Source of the DNA: Streptomyces typhae
Lineage (GTDB): Bacteria; Actinomycetota; Actinomycetes; Streptomycetales; Streptomycetaceae
Assembly: GCF_009755605.1 (NCBI RefSeq)
Contig: NZ_WPNZ01000039.1
Location: forward strand, 1-57,367
Reading direction: 5' to 3'
DNA: 57,367 nucleotides
Part shown: one piece after another, positions 24,471-32,490 of the stretch
Layout: every line of letters begins with the position of its first letter
Position numbering within the stretch: position 1 is the first letter of the stretch
The notes under the pieces: generated by a model
Database searches by the model: none
The model's input: only the letters and a program-made list of their open reading frames with translations
What the model was told of the DNA's origin: nothing
Position numbers and translations under genes: made by a program

Positions 24471-26357
24471 TCACTCACGGTCGTCTGCTGTCGAGCGGCG
24501 GCGCAGGGCGAACAGGGCTCCGCCGCCTGCCAGCACCACCGCGGCTACGGCGATACCGATGATGACACCGGTCGAGCTGCCGCCGTCGGAGGAAGTCTTC
24601 CCACTCGCCGGAACCGCCGACCACCAACTCCAATAGCCGTCCTGGCCGTAGATGTTGCCCGCCGCCGACGGCATGGTGGCGATGGACTTGATCTGGTCCG
24701 TCCGGTACGCCTCCACCGCGTTCGGGTACGCGATGACGTTCATGTAGCCCGAGTCGTACAGCCACGACTCCATCTGCTTGACCAGGCCGGCCCGCTTGGC
24801 CGGGTCGTACTCCGCGAGCTGCTTCTCGTACAGCTCGTCGTACTTCTTGTCGCAGATGAAGTTGTCCGTCGCCGCGCTCTCCTTCGCCTTCTCCGGCAGC
24901 GCCGCGCAGGTGTGGATGCCGAGCACGAAGTCCGGGTCCGGGTTCACCGACCAGCCGTCGAACGCCAGGTCGTACTCGCCCGCGTACCAGGGCACGGACA
25001 CGTCGTCCAGGCAGTTGACCTTCAGACCGATGCCGAGGTCGCCCCACCACTCCTTGAGGTACTTGCCGACGGCCTTGTCGTTCGGGTCCGTCGCGTGGCA
25101 CAGGATCCGGAGGTTCAGCGGCTTCCCGTCCTTGCCCACGCGCTTGCCGCCCTTCTTCTCGTACCCGGCCTCGTCGAGCAGCTTCGCCGCCCGCTGCGGG
25201 TCGTAGCCGAGCTCCTGCCCGGCGGAGGGCTGCCAGGAGTACTCGGAGAAGCGCGGCGGGATGTACCCGGCGCCCTCCACGGCGTTCCCCTGGAACACCT
25301 TGTCGACGATCGCCTTCCTGTCCACGGAGAGGAAGAGGGCCTGACGGACCCGCTTGTCGAGGAGCGCGGGGTGGCCGTCACCGAACTTCTTGCCGTCCCG
25401 CGTGCGCGCGCCCGGGTTCGTCGCCAGGGCGAAGAAGCGGCGGCCCGGACCGTTGTTCACCTTGACGTCCGGCTCGCCCTTGAGACCGTTCGCCTGCGCG
25501 GGCGTCAGGGCCGGCTGGCCCGCCACGAAGGACACCTCGCCCTTCTTCAGGGCCGCGACGGCGGCGTCCTGGTCCTTGTACGTCTTGAAGACCAGCTCGT
25601 CGAACTTCGGCGCGCCCCGCCAGAAGTTCTTGTTCGCCCTGAGCTTCACATACTGGTCGACCTTGAAGTCCGTGAGCACGAACGGGCCGTTCCCGACCAC
25701 CGGGAAGTCCTTGTCGTTGTTGAACTTCGAAATGTCGTCGACCTTCTCCCACACATGCTTGGGGACGATCGGGACATCGAGGGCCGCCATGGTCGACTGC
25801 GGCTTCTTGAGTTCGATGACGAGCTGGGTGGGGGAGGGGGCCGTCACCTTCCTGAAATTGGTGACGAAGTTGGAGTTGGCCGTCGCCGTGCCTTCCTTGG
25901 ACATGATTTTGTTGAATGTCCAGGCCGCGTCCTGCGCTGTCGCCTTCTTCCCGTCCGACCACCTGGAATTGGACCGAATGGTGTACGTCCAGGTGAGCTT
26001 GTCCGCCGACGGCTGCCATTTCGTGGCGAATGCCGGGACCGCGTGGTTGTCCTTGGGGTCGTAGTTCGTCAGATACTCGTACGTCAGCCGGTGAATACTG
26101 GTGCTGAGCAGACGCTGCGCGATGAACGGGCTGAGCGAGTCGACGCTCTGTGCCACCGCGACGGTCAGGGTCTTCTTGCCGTCGTCCTCGGCCGCTGCCT
26201 CGGCCGCCGCCTTCTGGGGCGCCGGATTGAGGGGGGTGGCCAGGCCGGCCGTGAGAACGAATGCGGCGGCCGCGGCCGCCGCCGCCACGAAAGGCAGCCG
26301 GGAGCGGGCGGGGGCGGGACGTGTTCTGCTTCTGCCGTGCTGATCTTGTCTATCCAT
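24471..26357 (-). CDS. Peptide ABC transporter substrate-binding protein with C-terminal membrane anchor
   Basis: This 628-residue family 5 solute-binding protein delivers peptides to the permeases encoded downstream. It has an N-terminal signal (PFVAAAAAAAAFVLTAGLA) with no lipobox cysteine. The binding domains contain DSLSPFIAQRL, FVLTDFKVDQYVKLRANKNF and LDKRVRQALFLSVDRKAI. The C-terminus is a Ser/Gly linker, one helix (VIIGIAVAAVVLAGGGALFAL) and a basic RRRS tail. It therefore appears tethered by its C-terminus instead of by lipid, unlike most Gram-positive members. It is the first gene of the operon; ATG follows GAGG. Confidence 0.93.
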   Translation of the reverse strand: MDRQDQHGRSRTRPAPARSRLPFVAAAAAAAAFVLTAGLATPLNPAPQKAAAEAAAEDDGKKTLTVAVAQSVDSLSPFIAQRLLSTSIHRLTYEYLTNYDPKDNHAVPAFATKWQPSADKLTWTYTIRSNSRWSDGKKATAQDAAWTFNKIMSKEGTATANSNFVTNFRKVTAPSPTQLVIELKKPQSTMAALDVPIVPKHVWEKVDDISKFNNDKDFPVVGNGPFVLTDFKVDQYVKLRANKNFWRGAPKFDELVFKTYKDQDAAVAALKKGEVSFVAGQPALTPAQANGLKGEPDVKVNNGPGRRFFALATNPGARTRDGKKFGDGHPALLDKRVRQALFLSVDRKAIVDKVFQGNAVEGAGYIPPRFSEYSWQPSAGQELGYDPQRAAKLLDEAGYEKKGGKRVGKDGKPLNLRILCHATDPNDKAVGKYLKEWWGDLGIGLKVNCLDDVSVPWYAGEYDLAFDGWSVNPDPDFVLGIHTCAALPEKAKESAATDNFICDKKYDELYEKQLAEYDPAKRAGLVKQMESWLYDSGYMNVIAYPNAVEAYRTDQIKSIATMPSAAGNIYGQDGYWSWWSAVPASGKTSSDGGSSTGVIIGIAVAAVVLAGGGALFALRRRSTADDRE

Positions 26358-26437
26358 GGACGGTGACCTCGCGTCATCGCTTGCACAGAGATGGCCGGTT
26401 ACGACTGCATGATCAAGGAATGTCAGCGGTTGATGTG

Positions 26438-26467
26438 TGTGTATCAGCGCCGGTCATCGCGCGTCAA
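26438..26467 (-). promoter_or_regulatory. Candidate promoter of the peptide transporter operon
   Basis: On the reverse strand TTGACG (26467-26462) and TACACA (26443-26438) are 18 bases apart, fitting a vegetative promoter. Transcription would start near 26431, about 75 bases before the binding-protein start. Together with the espI terminator this accounts for most of the 26358-26721 gap. Confidence 0.45.
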
Positions 26468-26636
26468 CGGCACATGAACCCCATGTGGCCTGCGGAAATA
26501 ACGAGTTGACCGGGAATTCACCCGCATTGGTCAAGACCACTGACGCTGTGCTGGCCAGAGGATGGCGTGAGAATTCGGTGGGGTTATGGGGCGACGCGTC
26601 GCGATTGTTTCGCTTTTCCGTCGGTGGGGGGCGGCA

Positions 26637-26677
26637 ACCACGAGGGCCCGCACCGTGTCGGTGCGGGCCCTCGTGGT
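26637..26677 (-). terminator. Terminator hairpin downstream of the EspI-like gene
   Basis: A perfect 18-bp stem (26637-26654 with 26660-26677) has a five-base loop. It lies about 45 bases beyond the stop of the reverse gene at 26722 and should insulate the type VII locus from the transporter operon. Confidence 0.85.
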
Positions 26678-26712
26678 CGCTGTGGTTATGTCTATGGCTG
26701 CTGTGGTTACGT

Positions 26713-26736
26713 CTACTACTACTACTGCTGCTGCTG
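26713..26736 (-). repeat. Trinucleotide run of CAG codons and tandem TAG stops
   Basis: At the 3' end of the EspI-like gene, reading on the reverse strand, four in-frame CAG codons are followed by four in-frame TAG stops (26724-26713). The stop region looks like a trinucleotide repeat with CAG turned into TAG. Confidence 0.85.
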
Positions 26737-29700
26737 CGGCGGCTGCCCAGGAGCCTCCGGCGCCGAGTGTCCGGAGCCGGGTACGGGGCCGGGCCCGGCG
26801 CCGGGCTGCGCTCCGTACCCTGGCGGAACAGCGCCCCCCTGCCACCCCGGCGCCCCGCCGGGAGCCGCGTACCCCTGTCCGGGCATGGGCGGAGCCACCC
26901 GAGGCGGCGGATTGCCGTCCGACGTCCACAACCCCTGAGCCTGCTGCGCCCGCACGAAATCCTCGGCCACCAACGCCGAGAGATTGAAGTACGCCTCCCG
27001 CACCTTCGGCCGCATCATGTCCAGATTGACCTCGGCCCCGGCGGCCAGATGCTCGTCGAACGGTACGACGACCACGCCCCGGCACCGCGTCTCGAAGTGC
27101 GACACGATGTCCTCGACCTTGATCATCTTCCCGGTCTCCCGCACCCCGGAGATGACGGTGAGCGACCGCGAGACCAGATCCGCGTACCCGTGCGCCGACA
27201 GCCAGTCCAGCGTCGTCGACGCGCTGCTCGCCCCGTCCACGGACGGCGTGGAGATGATGATGAGCTGGTCGGCCAGGTCGAGGACCCCGCGCATCGCGCT
27301 GTACAGCAGACCGGTACCGGAGTCCGTCAGGATGATCGGGTACTGCTTGCCGAGTACGTCGATCGCCCGCCGGTAGTCCTCGTCGTTGAACGTCGTGGAC
27401 ACGGCCGGGTCGACGTCGTTCGCGATGATCTCCAGGCCGGACGGCGCCTGCGACGTGAAGCGGCGGATGTCCATGTACGAGTTGAGGTACGGGATGGCCT
27501 GGACGAGGTCGCGGATCGTCGCCCCCGTCTCACGCCGCACGCGCCGCCCGAGCGTCCCCGCGTCCGGGTTGGCGTCGATGGCGAGGATCTTGTCCTGCCG
27601 CTCACTGGCGAGCGTCGAACCGAGCGCCGTGGTCGTGGTCGTCTTGCCGACACCGCCCTTGAGCGAGATGACGGCGATGCGGTAGCAGGACAGCACCGGC
27701 GTACGGATCAGCTCCAGCTTCCGCTGCCGCTCCGCCTCCTCCTTCTTGCCGCCGATCCTGAACCGCGAACCGCCGACCGGCCGGTTGCTCTTGGTCTTCT
27801 GCTTCTTGTTGTTCAGGAGGCGGTCGGAGGACAGCTCCACGGCCGCCGTGTAGCCCAGCGGCGCCCCCGGATTGGTCCGCTCACGCTGATCGTGCTGCAC
27901 CGGCTGCGGCCAGGCCGCCCCCGTACGGGGGTCCACCGGGGTCTGACCTGCCTGCGGGCCCGCCTGCGGGACCTGCTGCTCCTGCTGCTGGGGGTCGTGC
28001 GGCGCGTACGGCTGGGCGGGCGGCATGGGCTGCGCCTGCGGATATGCCTGCTGCTGCGGGAATGCGCCCTGCGGGTACTGCCCCTGCGGGTGTGGCCCTT
28101 GCGGGTACTGCCCCTGCGGGTACTGCCCCTGCGGGTACTGCCCCTGCTGGGAGGGGGGCTGCGGTTGTGCCTGCGACGGCTGGTGCTGGTACGGCCCTGG
28201 CTGGGCGGGGAACTGTTGCTGTTGCTGTTGCTGTTGCTGTGGTTGTGGCTGCTGCGGTGCGGTCTGCTGCGGTGCGGTCTGCTGCGGCGGCACGGGGGCC
28301 TCGGCGGGCGGCATGGCCTGCTGCTGCGGCGGCTGGGGCTGTGTCCGGGGCTGTGCTTGGGGTGGCTGCGGGAAGCCGTAACCGGGCTGCGGTGCCTGTG
28401 CCTGGGCCGGGGGCGAGGCAGGGGGCTCGGGGGCCGGGAAGCCGTACCCGCTCTGCGGTGCGGACCAGGGCTGGGGGGCGGGCTGTTGCGGGGCGGGTTG
28501 CTGCGGCGCCGGTGCCTGCGGTGTTGCTGCCTGCGGTGCCGGTACCTGCGGTGCTGCGGGCTGGGGCTCGGGCGCCGCCTCGGGCTCGACCGGCTGCTCG
28601 CCCTGGGCGGCGGAGGCCGCGGGGGCAGCGGTGGCCGGGGGGTGCGTCGGCGCGGGCCACTGCGGCGCGGGCGCAGGGGCCGCGGGCTGGAACGCGGGCG
28701 GCAGCGGGGGCAGCCCGCTCTCCGGCGCGGGCGGCGGCGGGGTCCAGGCGGCCGGGGCGGCGGTCGCGCTCTTGGAATGTGCCTCGTCGTCGCCCTCGGC
28801 GGCGGGCGCGGCCTTGTCTTCGGCACCCTCGGAGTCATCGGGATCCACGGAGTCCCCGGAGCCCTCGAAGCCGTCGCTCCCGTCGAGGACGCCCGTGCTG
28901 TCGCCTTGCCCGCTGTCGCCTCGGTTGCTGTCGCTGCCGGTATCGGCACTCGTACTCGTATCGAAGGAGAGCGACAGGAGGGCGCCCTCGCCGCCCGTTT
29001 CAGAAGAGGCCTCGCCCTCGGACGTACCGGCCGCCTCCTGCTCCTCCGCGTCCGCCGAAGCTTCGTCGGCGTCGGCTCGCGCGGCGGCCGCCTCGCGCTC
29101 GGCCATCTCGCGGCGCAGCGCGGCGGGGGAGAACCGCATGGTGGTCCCGCTCTCCAGGTCACCCCCGCCCAGGCTCTCGGCAACAGGGGAAACAGGGGTG
29201 TCAGGGGCAGCAGGGGCGACAGCGGCGGCAGGAGGGGCCGCTTCCGTCTCGCTCACACCCCGTACGGGTACGGACGACGCGGCACCGGCGACAGCACCAC
29301 TCCAGTCCGCCGCACCCCCGGACACGGGAGACGTCACCGGAGGGGCGGACGCAGGCGGTGTCGACGGCGCTGTCGCAGGGGTCGACGGCGGTGTCGCAGG
29401 CGGCGCAGGAGGAGTGGGCGGAGCGAGCGACTCGCCGGTGGGCGGTGCCGGCTGGAAGCCGCTGCCGACGGGGAGCTTGGGCACGACGGTCGCCGGAGCG
29501 GGGGAAGGCGGCGGAGCAGGGGCACCGGACTCCGCGGGCACGGACGTGGGCGCCGAAGCGGGCGCCGAAGTGGGCGCGGGCGGAGGCGTGGTGGCCGGAG
29601 GAGTGGTGGCCGGAGGAGTGGTGTCGGGCGCCGACGAGGTCTCGGGCGCCGACGAGGTCTCGGGCGCCGACGCGGTCTCGGGCGCCGACGCGGGGGAGGC

Positions 29701-29865
29701 GGACGGCGTCTCTCCGGCGCTGCCGGAAGCGTTCTGGGTGTACCAGGCGGGCGGAGCGTAGTCGATGGTGAACTCGCCCGTGGTCTCGGCAGCGGACTCC
29801 GCGTCGGACTGATCGTCGACGGGTGTGTCCCAGCCGCCGCGGATCTTGTCCCGATCGCTGTTCAC
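26722..29865 (-). CDS. EspI-like type VII secretion ATPase: long Pro/Gln-rich region plus ParA/MinD domain
   Basis: The protein has 1047 residues. Residues 1 to about 700 are disordered, rich in Pro, Ala, Gln and Glu, with SGADEV and GQYPQ repeats and a poly-Gln run. From about 715 a ParA/MinD-type ATPase begins with ISLKGGVGKTTTT (deviant Walker A), continues with ILAIDANPDAGTLGRRV and ILTDSGTG, and ends in a Gly/Pro/Gln tail. This architecture matches EspI of mycobacterial ESX-1, which is thought to tune secretion to ATP level. GTG at 29865 has AGGAGG five bases upstream. It is the distal gene of the reverse espI-eccE block. The role in secretion is inferred from family and context. Confidence 0.85.
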   Translation of the reverse strand: MNSDRDKIRGGWDTPVDDQSDAESAAETTGEFTIDYAPPAWYTQNASGSAGETPSASPASAPETASAPETSSAPETSSAPDTTPPATTPPATTPPPAPTSAPASAPTSVPAESGAPAPPPSPAPATVVPKLPVGSGFQPAPPTGESLAPPTPPAPPATPPSTPATAPSTPPASAPPVTSPVSGGAADWSGAVAGAASSVPVRGVSETEAAPPAAAVAPAAPDTPVSPVAESLGGGDLESGTTMRFSPAALRREMAEREAAAARADADEASADAEEQEAAGTSEGEASSETGGEGALLSLSFDTSTSADTGSDSNRGDSGQGDSTGVLDGSDGFEGSGDSVDPDDSEGAEDKAAPAAEGDDEAHSKSATAAPAAWTPPPPAPESGLPPLPPAFQPAAPAPAPQWPAPTHPPATAAPAASAAQGEQPVEPEAAPEPQPAAPQVPAPQAATPQAPAPQQPAPQQPAPQPWSAPQSGYGFPAPEPPASPPAQAQAPQPGYGFPQPPQAQPRTQPQPPQQQAMPPAEAPVPPQQTAPQQTAPQQPQPQQQQQQQQQFPAQPGPYQHQPSQAQPQPPSQQGQYPQGQYPQGQYPQGPHPQGQYPQGAFPQQQAYPQAQPMPPAQPYAPHDPQQQEQQVPQAGPQAGQTPVDPRTGAAWPQPVQHDQRERTNPGAPLGYTAAVELSSDRLLNNKKQKTKSNRPVGGSRFRIGGKKEEAERQRKLELIRTPVLSCYRIAVISLKGGVGKTTTTTALGSTLASERQDKILAIDANPDAGTLGRRVRRETGATIRDLVQAIPYLNSYMDIRRFTSQAPSGLEIIANDVDPAVSTTFNDEDYRRAIDVLGKQYPIILTDSGTGLLYSAMRGVLDLADQLIIISTPSVDGASSASTTLDWLSAHGYADLVSRSLTVISGVRETGKMIKVEDIVSHFETRCRGVVVVPFDEHLAAGAEVNLDMMRPKVREAYFNLSALVAEDFVRAQQAQGLWTSDGNPPPRVAPPMPGQGYAAPGGAPGWQGGAVPPGYGAQPGAGPGPVPGSGHSAPEAPGQPPQQQQ
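28070..28144 (-). repeat. 15-bp coding repeat in the EspI-like gene
   Basis: TGCGGGTACTGCCCC (forward strand) recurs with a 15-base period at 28070, 28085, 28100, 28115 and 28130. It encodes Gly-Gln-Tyr-Pro-Gln units in the disordered region. Copy number can vary without frame loss. Confidence 0.9.
29624..29692 (-). repeat. 18-bp coding repeat near the N-terminus of the EspI-like gene
   Basis: TCGGGCGCCGACGAGGTC (forward strand) occurs at 29624 and 29642. A one-base variant is at 29660 and a partial copy at 29678. It encodes acidic Ser/Ala/Pro-Glu-Thr units in the disordered head. Confidence 0.85.
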
Positions 29866-30149
29866 AATGCCTCCTGGTGTGGTCGAGCACGCTCGTGCCG
29901 TGGTGGGGGGCGACCGTTCCTGTCGTCAGATCCGCCTGGCTCTCCCCGTGTGCGGGACGCGCACACCGCACTCGCGGGTTCTGACGTCGCGCCCTGTCCC
30001 AGCCTAATCACCAAAAGCACGAGCACGGCAGGCCAGTCCACCCGCCGGTGAGCGACCGTTACGTCATGCCTCACTCAGGAGCGGTCGTCCAGTCGCCGCG
30101 GTGATGAACAAATCGGTCAACGGTCAATGAACGCCGTAAATCTACGGGC

Positions 30150-30968
30150 TCAGTCCATTCTGCGGGCGGCTCCGAGCAGGCCGGTCTCGGTGTCCGTGCC
30201 GTGCGTCACGACGTACTGCCGATCGCGCTCGGCACACCACAGCGTCACTCCGTCCGCGAGCGTCGGCAGCGACTCGATCTGCTCACGTCCGAGCCCGAGG
30301 ACCCGCCCGACCTGCGTGGCCTCGTCCGGCGAGATCCGCTGCAGCCCGACGAGCCGCGCCTGCCGGATGAGCCGGGGCGCCACGGGACTCACGTACGGAA
30401 GCAGCGTGAGGACCGACTGCCAGGGCCCCGACACGACGCGCCCCCGGGGCGGCCGCATCCCGCAGTCCCGCACGACGAGCACCGGGTTCCCGGCCGACGC
30501 CCCCTGTGGCGGCACCCGCCCCACGTCGTGCACCGACATGCCGCTCGGCCCCACCCCGAGAGCCCGCACGACCGTCGCCCATGCCGCTGCCCGCCCGGTC
30601 TCCACGACCACCCGCGCCCCGGTGGCCGCGGCCCGCAGGGCGATCACCTGGGCCGTCCAGAGGCCACCGATGAGCAGGGCGTCATAGGGAGTGGGGCGGT
30701 GGAATCCGAGCACCGCGGGGTGCCCCTGCGCGTCGGTGCCGACGACCACGCCGTCGTCACCCATCGGCAGGGTGAGCGTGTCCACTTGCTCGGCCGACAG
30801 GGAGTGGTGACCGTGGCGCGGCCCGAGCAGCCCGAATCCTCCGCGTACGGCGGCACGCAGACCGCCGCGGCCTGGAGGCGGCGGCGCGGGACGTGCGCCG
30901 GAGCCGGGGGAGCCAGGGGAGTCGGGGGAGCCGGGGGAGCCGGGAGCGGAGGTGGATGCCGTGGTCAT
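30150..30968 (-). CDS. Type VII locus protein of unknown function
   Basis: I do not recognise a named family in this 272-residue protein. It opens with a Ser/Pro/Gly repeat head (about 35 residues). A globular part follows, with LPMGDDGVVVGTDAQGHPAVLGFHRP, DALLIGGLWTAQVIALRAAATGARVVVETGR and LVVRDCGMRPPRGRV, suggesting an alpha/beta fold without an obvious P-loop. There is no signal peptide or clear membrane helix. Its ATG overlaps the eccE stop by one base (TGATG), so it is coupled to eccE and probably works with the secretion machine. The 284 bases between it and the EspI-like gene hold no gene; a promoter there is possible but not clear. Confidence 0.75.
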   Translation of the reverse strand: MTTASTSAPGSPGSPDSPGSPGSGARPAPPPPGRGGLRAAVRGGFGLLGPRHGHHSLSAEQVDTLTLPMGDDGVVVGTDAQGHPAVLGFHRPTPYDALLIGGLWTAQVIALRAAATGARVVVETGRAAAWATVVRALGVGPSGMSVHDVGRVPPQGASAGNPVLVVRDCGMRPPRGRVVSGPWQSVLTLLPYVSPVAPRLIRQARLVGLQRISPDEATQVGRVLGLGREQIESLPTLADGVTLWCAERDRQYVVTHGTDTETGLLGAARRMD

Positions 30969-32314
30969 CAGCGGGTTCCCCCGAGCGGCAGGGTGGCGAG
31001 CATTCCGGGGAGCTGTTCGTGGTCGAGCCGTACGAGGCCGGCCCCCGCCTGCCGGGCGCCCTGCTCCAACGCGCGGCGCGCGGTGTCCAGCTCGGAGTCG
31101 CTGCGCCCGGTCACCCGTACATGGCCGCGCAGCGCAAGCCCCTCGTGTCCGTCCCGTCTCACCTGCTGTCGGTCGGGTCCGAGGGTGAGGCTGAAGGTCG
31201 TCGCGAGGGTCGGAACGGCGGTGAGGAGGGTGACGAGCTGAGACATCGCAGGTCCGCCCGCACCGCCCAACTGCGGCCAGCGGCGCACCCAGTAGGTCGT
31301 GTGTCTGCGGTTGTCGCAGCGCCAGGAGCGCGTGGACTCCTCCGTTCTGCGCTGCGGCGCGTCGTCGCGGCCGGACTGCGCCGTCACCAGCGGATTGGCG
31401 CAGGCCGAGGTCGCGAGGGCGGCGGTGAGTTCCTCCTCGCTCAGGGCCGTCGCCCGAAAGCCCCGGCCCGCCAGGCGGCTCGCCAGCTGGTCCGCGGCCC
31501 GCATCACGCACTTCTGCGCGCCGGCGAGCCCACCGCCACGAGCCGCCACGGCCTCGGGGCACAGCTCGGGATCCAGCTTCAGGGCGATCCACGTGAGACG
31601 CAGCGCGGGCGCGCCCGTCCGCGCCTGCAAGGGCGCGTAGTTGCTGACGGCCACGGACTGCTGGGGGAGATGCAGCGCGGGCGCGGGCTGGGTGTGCAGC
31701 ACGATCTGCGCCGACGCGAGACGGATCCCGTCCACTTCGAGCGCGTCCCGCACCGGGCCCAGGGGCAGGGGCCGTCCGGCCGGTCCCGTGCGCAGGGCGG
31801 CGCCGTCCGGCTCGATCTGGAGCACGACGGTCACGAAGGTGCCGTCGCCCACCATGCCCACGTCGCGCCGGTCACGACCGCGATGGCTGTACGTCCGCAG
31901 GGCCGGGTCGCACTCCAGGGCAGCGGTGAACGCGGGGTCCGTCCCCGGCGGCACCGGAGTCCGTGCCGCGCGCCGTCTGCGCTCCTTCAGCCTCCGGGAC
32001 GCGCCGAGGAGCGCGGGCAGCGCCCGGCCGTTGCGGCGCACCACGGCGAGCAGCACGAGGACCGCCGCGACACCGCCCGCGAGCGCGGCGGCCGACGAGC
32101 CCCCGACGGCCCACCCGACCAGCGGCAGAGCAGCCGCGACCTCCACGAGCACCAGCCGTTGCAGCCGGAACGGGCCCCAGCGCGACGATGGATGGCGGAG
32201 CCGCAGGGCGATGGGGCGGTCGGCGCGCGACACGTCCGGCACGGCCGCCCCGGGCGGCTCCTGGCCTCCGGGTCCCGGCCGCCCCCGTACCCGCGTCCGT
32301 GCTGCGGAAGCCAT
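30968..32314 (-). CDS. eccE: Type VII secretion membrane protein EccE
   Basis: EccE is a peripheral subunit of the ESX membrane complex. This 448-residue protein has a cytoplasmic head, two adjacent membrane helices at about 53-73 and 77-95, and then a soluble domain with FVTVVLQIEPDG, SVAVSNYAPLQ and CVMRAADQLASRL, the family layout. I chose ATG at 32314 behind a GGGGGTGGG site; the longer frame adds an implausible head. It is divergent from eccB across about 176 bases (32315-32490), where both promoters should lie, although I see no good hexamers. Confidence 0.85.
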   Translation of the reverse strand: MASAARTRVRGRPGPGGQEPPGAAVPDVSRADRPIALRLRHPSSRWGPFRLQRLVLVEVAAALPLVGWAVGGSSAAALAGGVAAVLVLLAVVRRNGRALPALLGASRRLKERRRRAARTPVPPGTDPAFTAALECDPALRTYSHRGRDRRDVGMVGDGTFVTVVLQIEPDGAALRTGPAGRPLPLGPVRDALEVDGIRLASAQIVLHTQPAPALHLPQQSVAVSNYAPLQARTGAPALRLTWIALKLDPELCPEAVAARGGGLAGAQKCVMRAADQLASRLAGRGFRATALSEEELTAALATSACANPLVTAQSGRDDAPQRRTEESTRSWRCDNRRHTTYWVRRWPQLGGAGGPAMSQLVTLLTAVPTLATTFSLTLGPDRQQVRRDGHEGLALRGHVRVTGRSDSELDTARRALEQGARQAGAGLVRLDHEQLPGMLATLPLGGTR

Positions 32315-32490
32315 CGGCCCACCCCCTGGTGAATCTCCCGAATTGCCCTGGTGCGCAAGGAGCTTGAGGCCCGGAAACCTCACCCACCCCGCACGCGTGA
32401 CTACACAGCAGGCATAGTAGGGGCTCGGTCTGACAACGCAGGGGTGGGGGCCGGGCACCCCCGGTGACGATCAGGGGGAAGCAGCCGCAC

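Noticed and set aside
26437..30051. Forward 1204-codon frame opposite the EspI-like gene
   Set aside because: Composed of Arg/Gly/Leu runs mirroring the Pro/Gln-rich reverse protein, whose ParA domain is clear.
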